64,000 nt of DNA from assembly GCA_902760415.1 (NCBI GenBank), contig CACWGK010000014.1, forward strand, positions 34,083 through 98,082. The letters run 5' to 3'. The notes beneath the pieces were generated by a model. It was not told the origin of the DNA, did no database searches, and was given only the letters and a program-made list of their open reading frames with translations. Below, in pieces: positions 17,275 to 24,906 of the stretch. How positions within the stretch are numbered: position 1 is the first letter of the stretch; each line of letters opens with the position of its first letter. The DNA comes from an uncultured Lachnospiraceae bacterium. Its GTDB lineage: Bacteria; Bacillota; Clostridia; Lachnospirales; Lachnospiraceae. A program made the translations under genes and the position numbers.

Positions 17275-18414
17275 TTAGTTAGCATCTTCTGGGAGAAGAG
17301 TCTTACTAGCATCTCCACCAGCTTCTCTTGCATCACACTTCTCAATAACTTCATCGATTCGAGCAACAAATCTATCGATGTTACCTTCCTCCATAGCCTT
17401 GAGGGAAGCTTTAAGCTTATCATATACAGCCTTATCAGCCTTGTAACCTCTCTCTTTTACATATCCACGAGCAAAGTGCATCATTCCACGCTCTTTAATC
17501 TTATGAATATCTATCAGGTAGATGAACTCATCAACGATATCATCATTCTCATCAAAGAAGTTAGCCAGAGAATCAATCTCACCTGTAAGGATAACTACAT
17601 AATCGTTGTTCTCAGGAGATGAATCCTTTATAACCTCAACCAGCTTGCCAAATGATACAAGTCCGGCATTCTCTATAATAAGGCATCCACCCTTAAGAGC
17701 CTTCAGCTTCTCAAGACCCATCTTGTTAAGCTGCTTAGCTTTAGTCTTAGCAATCTTATCTGACTTAACGATACCCAGCTCATAGAAGCTTCTTGCGAAG
17801 TCTTCGCCGACCTTAACTGTACCGAATCCATTTCTACCAAGTACGACTACATTCTTAGGCATATCTGGATGCTTAAGAATTGAGTTAATAGCTACGAGAA
17901 CATCATCCGATGTTGTCTGTATACGCATATATTTCTTAAGATATGTTGCTTCTGCTGGAAGCTGTCCAAGTGGAACCTCTTCTCCAGTAACAGGATCAGT
18001 AACCATCTTAAGTTTTTCTTCTTTTGCATTAGCAGCTTCTTCTGCCTCTTTCTTACGATCTTCAGCTTCACGCTTTGCTTTACGCTCGGCACGCTTTCTA
18101 ACTTCTTCCTCGTACTTCTTCTGTTCTTCAAGCTCGCCCTTACTTATCTTCTCTTCCTTGATTCCTTCTTCATCAGCGATACTTGCGAGAACATCCTCTA
18201 TAGCCTTCTCAGGTTCCTTAGCCTTCTCTTCCTTCTCTTCTTCAGCCTTCTCGGTTGTCTCTTCAGCAACTTTTGCTGTTTCCTCCGCTTCCTTCTCGGC
18301 TGCTTCGGCCAAGCCTTCCTCAGTAGTCTCTAGCTGTTCATCAATATCTTTTTTGCCAAACATTTTCTTAAACAGCTTTTTAATGGCATCATAAGCATTT
18401 GAAAATGGCTTCAT
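17275..18414 (-). CDS. Coiled-coil protein with a degenerate AAA+ domain
   Basis: 379 residues. Residues about 25-135 are almost entirely Glu, Ala and Lys and will form a long charged coil. Residues about 165-350 resemble the CbbX/SpoVK branch of AAA+ ATPases by layout: VVVLGRNGFG where Walker A should be, GGCLIIENAGLVS where Walker B should be, and YVVILTGEID followed by the sensor strand. The Walker A Lys-Thr/Ser is missing (GRNGFGTVKVG), and Walker B ends in ENA rather than DEA, so ATP hydrolysis is unlikely. It has no signal peptide or membrane segment. It may be a structural partner or adaptor. A promoter lies at 18485-18513. Confidence 0.55.
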   Translation of the reverse strand: MKPFSNAYDAIKKLFKKMFGKKDIDEQLETTEEGLAEAAEKEAEETAKVAEETTEKAEEEKEEKAKEPEKAIEDVLASIADEEGIKEEKISKGELEEQKKYEEEVRKRAERKAKREAEDRKKEAEEAANAKEEKLKMVTDPVTGEEVPLGQLPAEATYLKKYMRIQTTSDDVLVAINSILKHPDMPKNVVVLGRNGFGTVKVGEDFARSFYELGIVKSDKIAKTKAKQLNKMGLEKLKALKGGCLIIENAGLVSFGKLVEVIKDSSPENNDYVVILTGEIDSLANFFDENDDIVDEFIYLIDIHKIKERGMMHFARGYVKERGYKADKAVYDKLKASLKAMEEGNIDRFVARIDEVIEKCDAREAGGDASKTLLPEDAN

Positions 18415-18484
18415 CTATTCTAGTCCTCCTACTACACCCTAATATGTAAAATGTCGGTAACAACCAAAACCTCTATGCCCTTTT

Positions 18485-18513
18485 AGTTTATCACAATATG
18501 ACAGATAATACAA
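18485..18513 (-). promoter_or_regulatory. Sigma-A promoter of the AAA+-like gene
   Basis: On the minus strand TTGTAT (18508-18513) and TAAACT (18485-18490) are spaced by 17 bases. The leader would be about 65 bases. Confidence 0.45.
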
Positions 18514-18563
18514 AGATAACTTTAGTATTTTCTTAAACTTTTTTAGTATTTTAGCATAACTTC

Positions 18564-18592
18564 TTGATTTTTTTTTCTAAAGCGACTATGCT
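18564..18592 (+). promoter_or_regulatory. Sigma-A promoter of purC with upstream direct repeats
   Basis: TTGATT (18564-18569) and TATGCT (18587-18592) are 17 bases apart. Two copies of TTTAGTATTTT lie upstream at 18521-18531 and 18542-18552, spaced 21 bases, about two helical turns, which could be a binding site. Confidence 0.55.
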
Positions 18593-18656
18593 ATAAATCT
18601 ATTTGCAACATGGTACTTTACACATATTAAATATTATAAATAAATGGAGGAACATT

Positions 18657-19529
18657 ATGAAGCCTATTAAAGAAGGAAAAGTTAGGGAAATCTACGATAA
18701 TGGCGACAGCCTGATTATGGTTGCAACTGACCGTATTAGTTGCTATGACGTTATCCTGAAGAACAAGATCAGCAAGAAAGGAACTGTTCTGACTCAGATG
18801 TCAAAGTTCTGGTTTGATTATACTTCTGACATACTTCCAAATCATATGATATCCGTTGACGTAAAGGATATGCCAGAGTTCTTCCAGAATCCTGATTACG
18901 ACGGAAACAGCATGATGTGCAAGAAGCTCACTATGCTCCCTGTTGAATGTATCGTTCGTGGTTATATCACAGGTAGTGGTTGGGCAAGCTACAAGGAAAA
19001 TGGTACTGTATGCGGTATCAAGCTTCCTGAAGGACTTGTTGAAAGTGACAAGCTTCCTGAGGCAATCTACACACCATCAACTAAGGCTGAGATTGGTGAT
19101 CATGATGAGAACGTATCTTTCGAGAAGACAGTAGAGATACTTGAGAAGGAGTTCCCAGGCAAGGGTCAGGAATATGCAGAGAAGCTTCGTGACTATACAC
19201 TTGCTCTTTACAATAAGTGCGCTGACTACGCTTTAACTAAGGGAATCATTATAGCTGATACAAAGTTCGAGTTCGGACTTGATGAGGACGGAAATATCGT
19301 ACTTGGTGATGAAATGCTTACACCAGATTCTTCAAGATTCTGGCCAGCAGATGGTTATGAGCCAGGACATGGTCAGCCATCATTTGATAAGCAGTTTGCT
19401 CGTGACTGGCTTAAGTCTGATGCCAACACAGCAGAGCCAGAGAACTGGGAGCTTCCACAGGATATCGTAGATAAGACTATCGATAAGTACCTCTCAGCTT
19501 ACTCAATGCTTACAGGTAAGAGCTTATAA
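18657..19529 (+). CDS. purC: SAICAR synthase (purine biosynthesis)
   Basis: The 290-residue enzyme joins aspartate to CAIR using ATP, the eighth step of IMP synthesis. Family marks are KEGKVREIYD at the N-terminus, the ATDRISCYDV segment, VECIVRGYITGSGW near 100 and the C-terminal DSSRFWP. It is the longer form of about 290 residues found in many Firmicutes. The ATG at 18657 is chosen because TGGAGG lies just upstream; an in-frame TTG-type extension upstream has no support. It faces purE, which makes its substrate CAIR, across a 53-base gap with no clear terminator. Confidence 0.95.
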   Translation: MKPIKEGKVREIYDNGDSLIMVATDRISCYDVILKNKISKKGTVLTQMSKFWFDYTSDILPNHMISVDVKDMPEFFQNPDYDGNSMMCKKLTMLPVECIVRGYITGSGWASYKENGTVCGIKLPEGLVESDKLPEAIYTPSTKAEIGDHDENVSFEKTVEILEKEFPGKGQEYAEKLRDYTLALYNKCADYALTKGIIIADTKFEFGLDEDGNIVLGDEMLTPDSSRFWPADGYEPGHGQPSFDKQFARDWLKSDANTAEPENWELPQDIVDKTIDKYLSAYSMLTGKSL

Positions 19530-19582
19530 TATCAGAACCTATAATACTAAGTAAAAATATAGAACCGGAAGTAATGATTTTT

Positions 19583-20071
19583 TTACTGATATTTAGCAAT
19601 AATTTCTTCATTTGCCTTAAGTGCCGACTCCTGCATAGCCTTTCTCTCAGCAAGAAGCATCTCATGTAATTCTGGATGCTTTATAGCCATAATCTCAAGA
19701 GCAAGCCAAGCTGCATTCTTCGCACCATTTATAGCTACTGTAGCTACTGGGATTCCAGGTGGCATCTGAACTATTGAATAAAGCGCATCCTGTCCATCGA
19801 GAACTGAACCAGATAGTGGAACACCTATAACTGGAAGAACTGTCTGTGCTGCAACTACTCCTGGAAGTGCTGCTGCCATACCAGCTGCTGTGATAACTAC
19901 CTCTGTTCCATCTGCATTTATCTCTTCAATAAATTCTGTCAGCTGTCTTGAAGCTCTGTGAGCTGATAGACATCTAACCTTTACGTCTATTCCTTTTCCT
20001 TTAAGGATTTCAATTGCTGGTTCCACCTTTGACAGGTCACTGGTTGAACCCATAATAATCGCTGCCTTCAT
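19583..20071 (-). CDS. purE: N5-CAIR mutase
   Basis: A 162-residue PurE that converts N5-carboxyaminoimidazole ribonucleotide to CAIR. The class signatures are present: MGSTSDL near residue 7, SAHRAS near 40, AGMAAALPG near 68 and GVPLSGS near 92. The ATG at 20071 has AGGTGG upstream; upstream in-frame codons are not supported. It has an extended -10 promoter at 20108-20116. purE and purC are usually codirectional in one operon, so their convergent order is a local rearrangement. Confidence 0.95.
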   Translation of the reverse strand: MKAAIIMGSTSDLSKVEPAIEILKGKGIDVKVRCLSAHRASRQLTEFIEEINADGTEVVITAAGMAAALPGVVAAQTVLPVIGVPLSGSVLDGQDALYSIVQMPPGIPVATVAINGAKNAAWLALEIMAIKHPELHEMLLAERKAMQESALKANEEIIAKYQ

Positions 20072-20107
20072 AATAATGAATCCACCTTTCTGAAAATTAG
20101 TGAAGCC

Positions 20108-20116
20108 ATTATAACA
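20108..20116 (-). promoter_or_regulatory. Extended -10 promoter of purE
   Basis: On the minus strand TGTTATAAT, a TGnTATAAT element, lies about 37 bases before the purE start. The -35 region is poor. Confidence 0.5.
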
Positions 20117-20406
20117 CCTAATCAAGATAATGGGTATAACTTTTTTGTCTTAATCTTTACCAAATGATGTCCACTATTTGTCCGATTCTTGTAGCTTATT
20201 TGTATCAAATGTGACAGCCATGTGAAACTTGTCTTAAGCCGCTATTTTACGTGAGATTCGTACAAAAAAGGTACGATTCATGTAAAAAATAAAATCTCAT
20301 TTAAATATAATCCGAATTAGATAACATAACGGTTTATCTGCACATACACTATTTTTTAAAATCACTATTTACATACTATTTCATAAAATATAAAAGGAGA
20401 GGAGTT

Positions 20407-20973
20407 ATGAAGAATAAGGGATTTTCGCTCGTAGAACTATTAATCGTTACAACCATAATCACTATACTTGCGGCCGCTGCTATTCCTGCACTTTTCAGAT
20501 ATATTGATAAGGCACGCAAGGCTGATGATATAGCGGCAGCTGAAGCTATCGGCTCAGCTCTTAAAGCAAGTATGGCTAACGAAAGCATTTACGACAAAGT
20601 TATGGACAGCATACAAAATGCCACTTCCGGCGGTGCATATGTATGCACACCTCTACTTGTCGCATCTAATGATGATACTGAATGGACCATATTTAATGCA
20701 GCAGCTTCACCGGATCTCACAGAGCTGAAAGCTGAAATGGATAAAACCTGTCCACCAGAGAAATTAAAGTACAGGAAGTCAGTTAATCCTGCAGATGTTG
20801 GATATACTAATTCCGATTATGTAGTAGGTAGCTGGAATGAGTTTAGCCCAGACGGTTGGCTTGTATGCATTGCTCCTACTAATGAGCCATGTGTATATGT
20901 AACAGATGGCAAAAAAGACTCCGATATTCAGGGTGTTGCACTTAACCCTCTTAAGTGTGATGACTATAAATAG
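20407..20973 (+). CDS. Type IV pilin-like protein
   Basis: 188 residues beginning with a textbook class III prepilin leader: KG followed by FSLVELL, with cleavage after Gly5 and Glu at mature position 5, then a 20-residue hydrophobic helix. The rest is a soluble domain with four Cys and a C-terminal segment. Prepilin peptidase would process it, and it would be assembled into a pilus, pseudopilus or competence fibre. No assembly ATPase, peptidase or platform gene is nearby, so it depends on machinery elsewhere. The upstream 281 bases are AT-rich and hold a TCGTAC/GTACGA dyad near 20257-20275, but no convincing promoter. A terminator follows at 21001-21037. Confidence 0.8.
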   Translation: MKNKGFSLVELLIVTTIITILAAAAIPALFRYIDKARKADDIAAAEAIGSALKASMANESIYDKVMDSIQNATSGGAYVCTPLLVASNDDTEWTIFNAAASPDLTELKAEMDKTCPPEKLKYRKSVNPADVGYTNSDYVVGSWNEFSPDGWLVCIAPTNEPCVYVTDGKKDSDIQGVALNPLKCDDYK

Positions 20974-21000
20974 ATGATCTTAGATCTCTCTCTTCCCCAA

Positions 21001-21037
21001 AAAATGCGACTGGTAGTTTAGCTACCCGTCGCATTTT
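21001..21037. terminator. Bidirectional terminator
   Basis: AAAATGCGAC pairs with GTCGCATTTT, and an inner GGTAG/CTACC extends the stem. It ends the pilin-like gene on the plus side and the zinc/cadmium efflux operon on the minus side. Confidence 0.85.
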
Positions 21038-21051
21038 GTCTTTAAAATCCT

Positions 21052-23031
21052 CTAATTCTTTATTCTAAGAGTTCTAGTAGCATTTAATACCGCTATAACC
21101 ATAACTCCTACATCTGCAAAGATTGCAAGCCACATATTAGCAAAGCCTAAGGCACCCAGTAACAGACACAGAACCTTTACTGCTATCGCAAATGTTATAT
21201 TCTGCTTTACTATCTTTAAGGTCTTTCTTGATATCTTCATAGCTAGAGATATCTTAGCAGGATCATCGTCCATCAGCACAACGTCCGCCGCCTCTATCGC
21301 AGCATCTGAACCCATGGCACCCATAGCGATTCCTATATCCGCTCTTGCAAGTACAGGCGCATCATTTATTCCATCACCTACAAATGCAAGTCTAGCCCTC
21401 TTCTCATCGTCCTGATCACCAAGTGAAGCAAGAAGCTTCTCAACTTCGTCAACCTTGTCACCAGGAAGTAGTTCTGACTTATATTCAGATATGCCTATCT
21501 TTTCAGCTATTCTCTTAGCAGCCTTTTCAGCATCACCTGTGAGCATAACAGTCTTGATTCCCTGCTTTGAAAGCCCTGTCATCGCATCCTTTGTTGTCTC
21601 CTTAAGCTGATCCGCTATAACAATGCAGCCAAGATACTTAGTAGCTTTTTGCTCATAACTCTCTGCGATATAAACCACTGTTCCTTCATCATGAACATCA
21701 GGTACATCAGCACCTACCAGCTTCATAAGTCTAAGGTTACCAGCATATATCTTCACATGTGTTGCCATGCCATCGATATCTTCCGCAGCTATAGTTTCAA
21801 TCACACCATCAGGAAGTTCCTTATAACATACAGATACGCCATGGCCTGCTATCTCTTCAACTTCGTGAATCAATATATGATTTATGTCTTTATTAAATGT
21901 AGCTTTATAAGCTCTAAGTATGGACTCTGCTATAGGATGGCTAGATGCGCTTTCTGCATTTGCCGCCCTTTCAAGTAATAAATCCCGCGATACTCCGTCT
22001 TCAGCATAGATTTCCTGAACCTCAAATACGCCTTTAGTAAGAGTTCCAGTCTTATCGAAAACTATAGTTTCAGTTGACGCCAGAGCTTCCAGATAATTGG
22101 AACCCTTAACAAGTATTCCCTTAGAGGATGCACATCCTATACCTCCAAAAAAGCTGAGGGGAACTGAGATTACTACTGCGCATGGACACGATATTACAAG
22201 AAATGTAAGTGCACGCATTAACCAGTCTATCCAATCTGCCGGCATACCCAGAAGGAGTCTAATAACTGGCGGTATTACAAAAAGTGCAAGTGCCGAGTAG
22301 CATACTATTGGGGTGTAGTACTTTGCAAACTTTGATATAAAGTTCTCAGCCTTCGCCTTTCTCATACTAGAGTTTTCAACAAGCTCCAGTATCTTGGATA
22401 CCGTAGAATCTTCAAACTCCTTTGTAGTCTTAACCTTTATCATACCTGATAAGGTAATACATCCACTGATTATCTCATCCCCCGGATGAGCCGCTCTAGG
22501 AACCGACTCTCCAGTAAGTGCGCTTGTATCAAGGCTTGTATCACCTTCTATAATCACGCCATCTATTGGAACTCTCTCGCCAGGATTTACAACTATTATA
22601 GAACCAACTTCTACGTCATCTGGATCTTCTTCAGTAACAGTTCCATCCTCATGCATTACATTTGCAATCTCAGGACATATATCCATCAGATCCGCTATAT
22701 TCTTACGGCTCTTTCCAACCGCTATACTCTGGAAAAGCTCTCCTATCTGATAGAAAAGCATTACCGCAACACCTTCACGATACTCGCCAGTAGCTATAGC
22801 TCCTATAGTTGCAACCGCCATAAGAAAGCATTCATCAAACACCTGACCGTTACGAATATTTTTCGCTGCCTTAAAGAGTACATCGTATCCTACTACGAAA
22901 TAGGGTATAAGAAATGCCGCAAGTTCAACGAACCACGGCATCTCGATAAAGTGAAATGTAACAGATAAAGCAACAACGAGAACAAGTGATATAATACATC
23001 TACATAAATTGTTCTTCTGCTTCTTACTCAT
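21052..23031 (-). CDS. Zn/Cd/Pb-type P1B efflux ATPase
   Basis: A 659-residue heavy-metal P-type ATPase that pumps metal out of the cell using ATP. Marks: actuator TGES near 183, SCPC in the metal-binding helix (Cys292 and Cys294), the phosphorylated Asp326 in DKTGT, hinge GDGINDAP and the C-terminal helices with AVKVLCLLLGALG and FADVGV. The Lys and Asp in those last helices are the signature of the Zn/Cd/Pb subgroup. It has no N-terminal metal-binding domain; a separate HMA protein is encoded 23 bases upstream. An ArsR-type repressor heads the operon. Confidence 0.92.
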   Translation of the reverse strand: MSKKQKNNLCRCIISLVLVVALSVTFHFIEMPWFVELAAFLIPYFVVGYDVLFKAAKNIRNGQVFDECFLMAVATIGAIATGEYREGVAVMLFYQIGELFQSIAVGKSRKNIADLMDICPEIANVMHEDGTVTEEDPDDVEVGSIIVVNPGERVPIDGVIIEGDTSLDTSALTGESVPRAAHPGDEIISGCITLSGMIKVKTTKEFEDSTVSKILELVENSSMRKAKAENFISKFAKYYTPIVCYSALALFVIPPVIRLLLGMPADWIDWLMRALTFLVISCPCAVVISVPLSFFGGIGCASSKGILVKGSNYLEALASTETIVFDKTGTLTKGVFEVQEIYAEDGVSRDLLLERAANAESASSHPIAESILRAYKATFNKDINHILIHEVEEIAGHGVSVCYKELPDGVIETIAAEDIDGMATHVKIYAGNLRLMKLVGADVPDVHDEGTVVYIAESYEQKATKYLGCIVIADQLKETTKDAMTGLSKQGIKTVMLTGDAEKAAKRIAEKIGISEYKSELLPGDKVDEVEKLLASLGDQDDEKRARLAFVGDGINDAPVLARADIGIAMGAMGSDAAIEAADVVLMDDDPAKISLAMKISRKTLKIVKQNITFAIAVKVLCLLLGALGFANMWLAIFADVGVMVIAVLNATRTLRIKN

Positions 23032-23054
23032 AATCTTTCCTTTACTAAATAAGA

Positions 23055-23273
23055 CTAGATAAATATCTCCATATCATCTTCTATCTTCTTGCAATTCTTT
23101 CTTGCTTCTTGAATTACAGCATCAGGATCAACTCCATCCTCGAACTCAACTTTGCACTTAAGTGTCATAAAGCTAAGGGTTGCATCCTTAACGCCTTCGG
23201 TATTCTTAATAGCTTCCTGCATCTTCTCTGCACATGCCGCACAATCAACTTCTACCTTATATGTCTTCTTCAT
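23055..23273 (-). CDS. Free-standing HMA heavy-metal-binding protein
   Basis: 72 residues, a complete HMA ferredoxin-like domain. The metal site is DCAAC, with Cys11 and Cys14. The Asp just before the first Cys is more often seen in zinc-type than in copper-type sites. It is the domain usually fused to the N-terminus of ZntA/CadA pumps, here encoded separately, and would hand metal to the ATPase at 21052-23031. No signal peptide, so it acts in the cytoplasm. Confidence 0.88.
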   Translation of the reverse strand: MKKTYKVEVDCAACAEKMQEAIKNTEGVKDATLSFMTLKCKVEFEDGVDPDAVIQEARKNCKKIEDDMEIFI

Positions 23274-23350
23274 CTTATGTCCTTTCTTTCTCTCATCATT
23301 TAATCCTGTAATTTAAAATGTTACTCACTCATCACATCCCGTCAGTATGC

Positions 23351-23665
23351 TTACTCCTCAAGATGTTCCATTCCCAGATTAAGGATTGATCTTACATGAT
23401 CATCATCAAGTGAATAGAATATACTCTTTCCATCACGTCTAAACTTTACAAGCTTAGAATCTTTTAAAATCCTTAGCTGGTGGCTTACGGATGACTGAGT
23501 AAGTCCTAACGCGGTGGAGATATCATTTACACATAACTCTCCATCAAATAGTGAATAAAGTATCTTTATTCTAGTTGAATCTCCAAAGATTCTGAAAAGG
23601 TCCGCCAGATCATAAAGATATTCATCTTCTGGCATGTTATCGATAACTGGTTTCTTTTCTTCCAT
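23351..23665 (-). CDS. ArsR/SmtB-family metal-sensing repressor
   Basis: 104 residues with a winged HTH (recognition helix TQSSVSHQLRILKDSKLV, residues 56-73). Two metal sites can be read. The alpha-5 site has Asp88, His90, His101 and Glu104, the same residues and spacing as the zinc site of SmtB. A Cys45 and Asp48 in ELCVND match the alpha-3 position. It should bind the operator at 23684-23709 and release it when Zn, Cd or similar ions rise, switching on the chaperone and pump downstream. Confidence 0.9.
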   Translation of the reverse strand: MEEKKPVIDNMPEDEYLYDLADLFRIFGDSTRIKILYSLFDGELCVNDISTALGLTQSSVSHQLRILKDSKLVKFRRDGKSIFYSLDDDHVRSILNLGMEHLEE

Positions 23666-23683
23666 AATAAACTCCTATTGCAA

Positions 23684-23709
23684 AACATATGTTTGTTTGT
23701 TCATATGTT
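23684..23709. promoter_or_regulatory. ArsR-type operator
   Basis: A perfect inverted repeat AACATATG-N10-CATATGTT between the -10 and the ribosome site of the repressor gene. Its ATATGaaca pattern resembles known SmtB/CadC-type operators. A repressor here would block transcription start. Confidence 0.75.
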
Positions 23710-23710
23710 C

Positions 23711-23739
23711 AATATACGCTCAGCCATTTATTTTGTCAA
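23711..23739 (-). promoter_or_regulatory. Consensus promoter of the metal-efflux operon
   Basis: On the minus strand a perfect TTGACA (23734-23739), 17-base spacer and TATATT (23711-23716). The start point falls in the operator. Confidence 0.85.
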
Positions 23740-24108
23740 TATCTTTTTTTGACATAATAGGACACAATTGCTTAACAAGTGTAACATTTTGTGTAGTATT
23801 TTCGAAACATTTATATGCAAAAACCATCAAAAAAGCCTCAGAAAGCGCTATTTTATTACGTTTCAGCGTAACAATTCCGCAACATCCAATTGTGTACTTT
23901 ACATAATATCTTGGGTTGATTTACATAATATAACACTATATTTTGTGCATTATGTATAAATTGACCAAATATTCGTCTATATAATCATCACATTCACGAA
24001 ATGTTACAAATTTGTTGCATTTTTATTAATATTGTTGTAAAACTCTATATGTAAACAAATTAAGAATGCTATAACTATGTAATAATTTACAGCTAAAGGG
24101 ACTTGTTT
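23740..24108. other. AT-rich non-coding region between divergent genes
   Basis: No credible gene is seen. It must contain the promoter for the 3D-domain gene, but several weak TTGnnn/TATnnT pairs compete and none is at a good spacing. TGTTAC-N5-TGTTGC at 24002-24018 is close to a WalR-type box (TGTWAH-N5-TGTWAH), with one mismatch, which would suit a wall-remodelling gene; this is weak. Confidence 0.35.
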
Positions 24109-24669
24109 ATGAATATAACAACAAAAAAGAAGATTCGACTTACTCTGGCAACATCAATGTTTGCAGCACTGACAATATGGGGCGTAAAGCTTCCAGCTCA
24201 GGATATCACCGCTGAGGAAACATCTTCCATGGATGCTTTCACAAGAGAAATACTCGAGGAGCATAAGGCTGAAGTTGAAGCTGAAAAAGCACTTCAGGAT
24301 GAGAAATGCCGTGAGATGTACGAGAATAGAATTGAGGATTATAAGTTACAGGCCGAGACAAGCCTTGACCGCGTAGCAAAGAATAGTCAGAACGCTGAGA
24401 AGGGTGACTTCATAGGAAACTATCAGCTTACTGCTTATATAGCAACTGGAAACAGATGCGCTTCTGGAGTTTATCCTCAAGTTAATCATACAGTAGCTTG
24501 TAACTCTATTCCACTTGGAACTAAGATATACATCGAAGGTTATGGTGAGTTCGTAGTTGAAGATACTGGTGGTATGGCCGGAAATGTAATCGATATATTT
24601 GTTGCAGACTATGGTTCAGCAATTCAGTTTGGACGTAGAACAGCAAATGTTTATGTAGTATCCGAATAA
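24109..24669 (+). CDS. Exported 3D-domain (double-psi barrel) wall protein
   Basis: 186 residues. The N-terminus has a basic start and a hydrophobic stretch (about 10-28) that can serve as a signal peptide or anchor. Then comes a charged coil of about 70 residues, followed by a 3D domain from about 105: the VACNSIPLGTKIYI segment, VEDTGG and VIDIFV supply the conserved Asp residues. The fold is shared with lytic transglycosylase MltA and with YocH/RpfB-type wall enzymes, so a role in peptidoglycan turnover is likely. The ATG at 24109 has AAAGGG upstream. Confidence 0.8.
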   Translation: MNITTKKKIRLTLATSMFAALTIWGVKLPAQDITAEETSSMDAFTREILEEHKAEVEAEKALQDEKCREMYENRIEDYKLQAETSLDRVAKNSQNAEKGDFIGNYQLTAYIATGNRCASGVYPQVNHTVACNSIPLGTKIYIEGYGEFVVEDTGGMAGNVIDIFVADYGSAIQFGRRTANVYVVSE

Positions 24670-24680
24670 ATAGCTTATAT

Positions 24681-24732
24681 AAAAAATGAGGCTGTGTACT
24701 ATATGTTTATAGTACGTACAGCCTCATTTTTT
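24681..24732. terminator. Long bidirectional terminator
   Basis: A 15-bp outer stem (AAAAAATGAGGCTGT with its complement) and an 8-bp inner stem (GTACTATA/TATAGTAC), with a 2-base bulge and TGTT loop. T-runs on both sides. It ends the 3D-domain gene and the ABC exporter operon. The minus-strand arm overlaps the last codons of the MFS remnant. Confidence 0.85.
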
Positions 24733-24903
24733 ATTACTTATCCTCTTTTTATCTGTTGGCTTTACAAATACCCATGCTGAAAGTGAAATACCGTGTATTG
24801 CACTGATACTACTCATTCCGTAATGATCAGAAAGAAGTGTAGGAACATTTGAAAAACCGCCACCATATCCAGCAACAGCAAGTCCTGTATCGAGATGACA
24901 ACA
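24724..24903 (-). pseudogene. Remnant of an OxlT-like MFS transporter
   Basis: A 59-codon open stretch with no start codon, preceded in frame by a stop. Its translation contains GLAVAGYGGGFSNVPTLLSD and SAIHGISLSAW, a close match by eye to the late membrane helices of the oxalate/formate (OxlT, L-lactate) antiporter family, whose usual form is YGGGF..P....DYFG...A..G..LTAW. Everything before and after that region is missing. It sits between the ABC exporter stop and the terminator, which suggests a transporter gene once stood here and was deleted. Confidence 0.65.
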
Positions 24904-24906
24904 TTA

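Noticed and set aside
19530-19582. A terminator between the convergent purC and purE genes
   Set aside because: The 53 bases are AT-rich but contain no stem of useful length followed by a T-run.
22486-22968. A 160-codon plus-strand frame opposite the metal ATPase
   Set aside because: It is a mirror of a conserved coding sequence, rich in Tyr and Ser, with no start signal.
24002-24018. WalR-type box before the 3D-domain gene
   Set aside because: One half site has a mismatch in AT-rich sequence where such matches arise by chance; kept only as a remark in the region entry.
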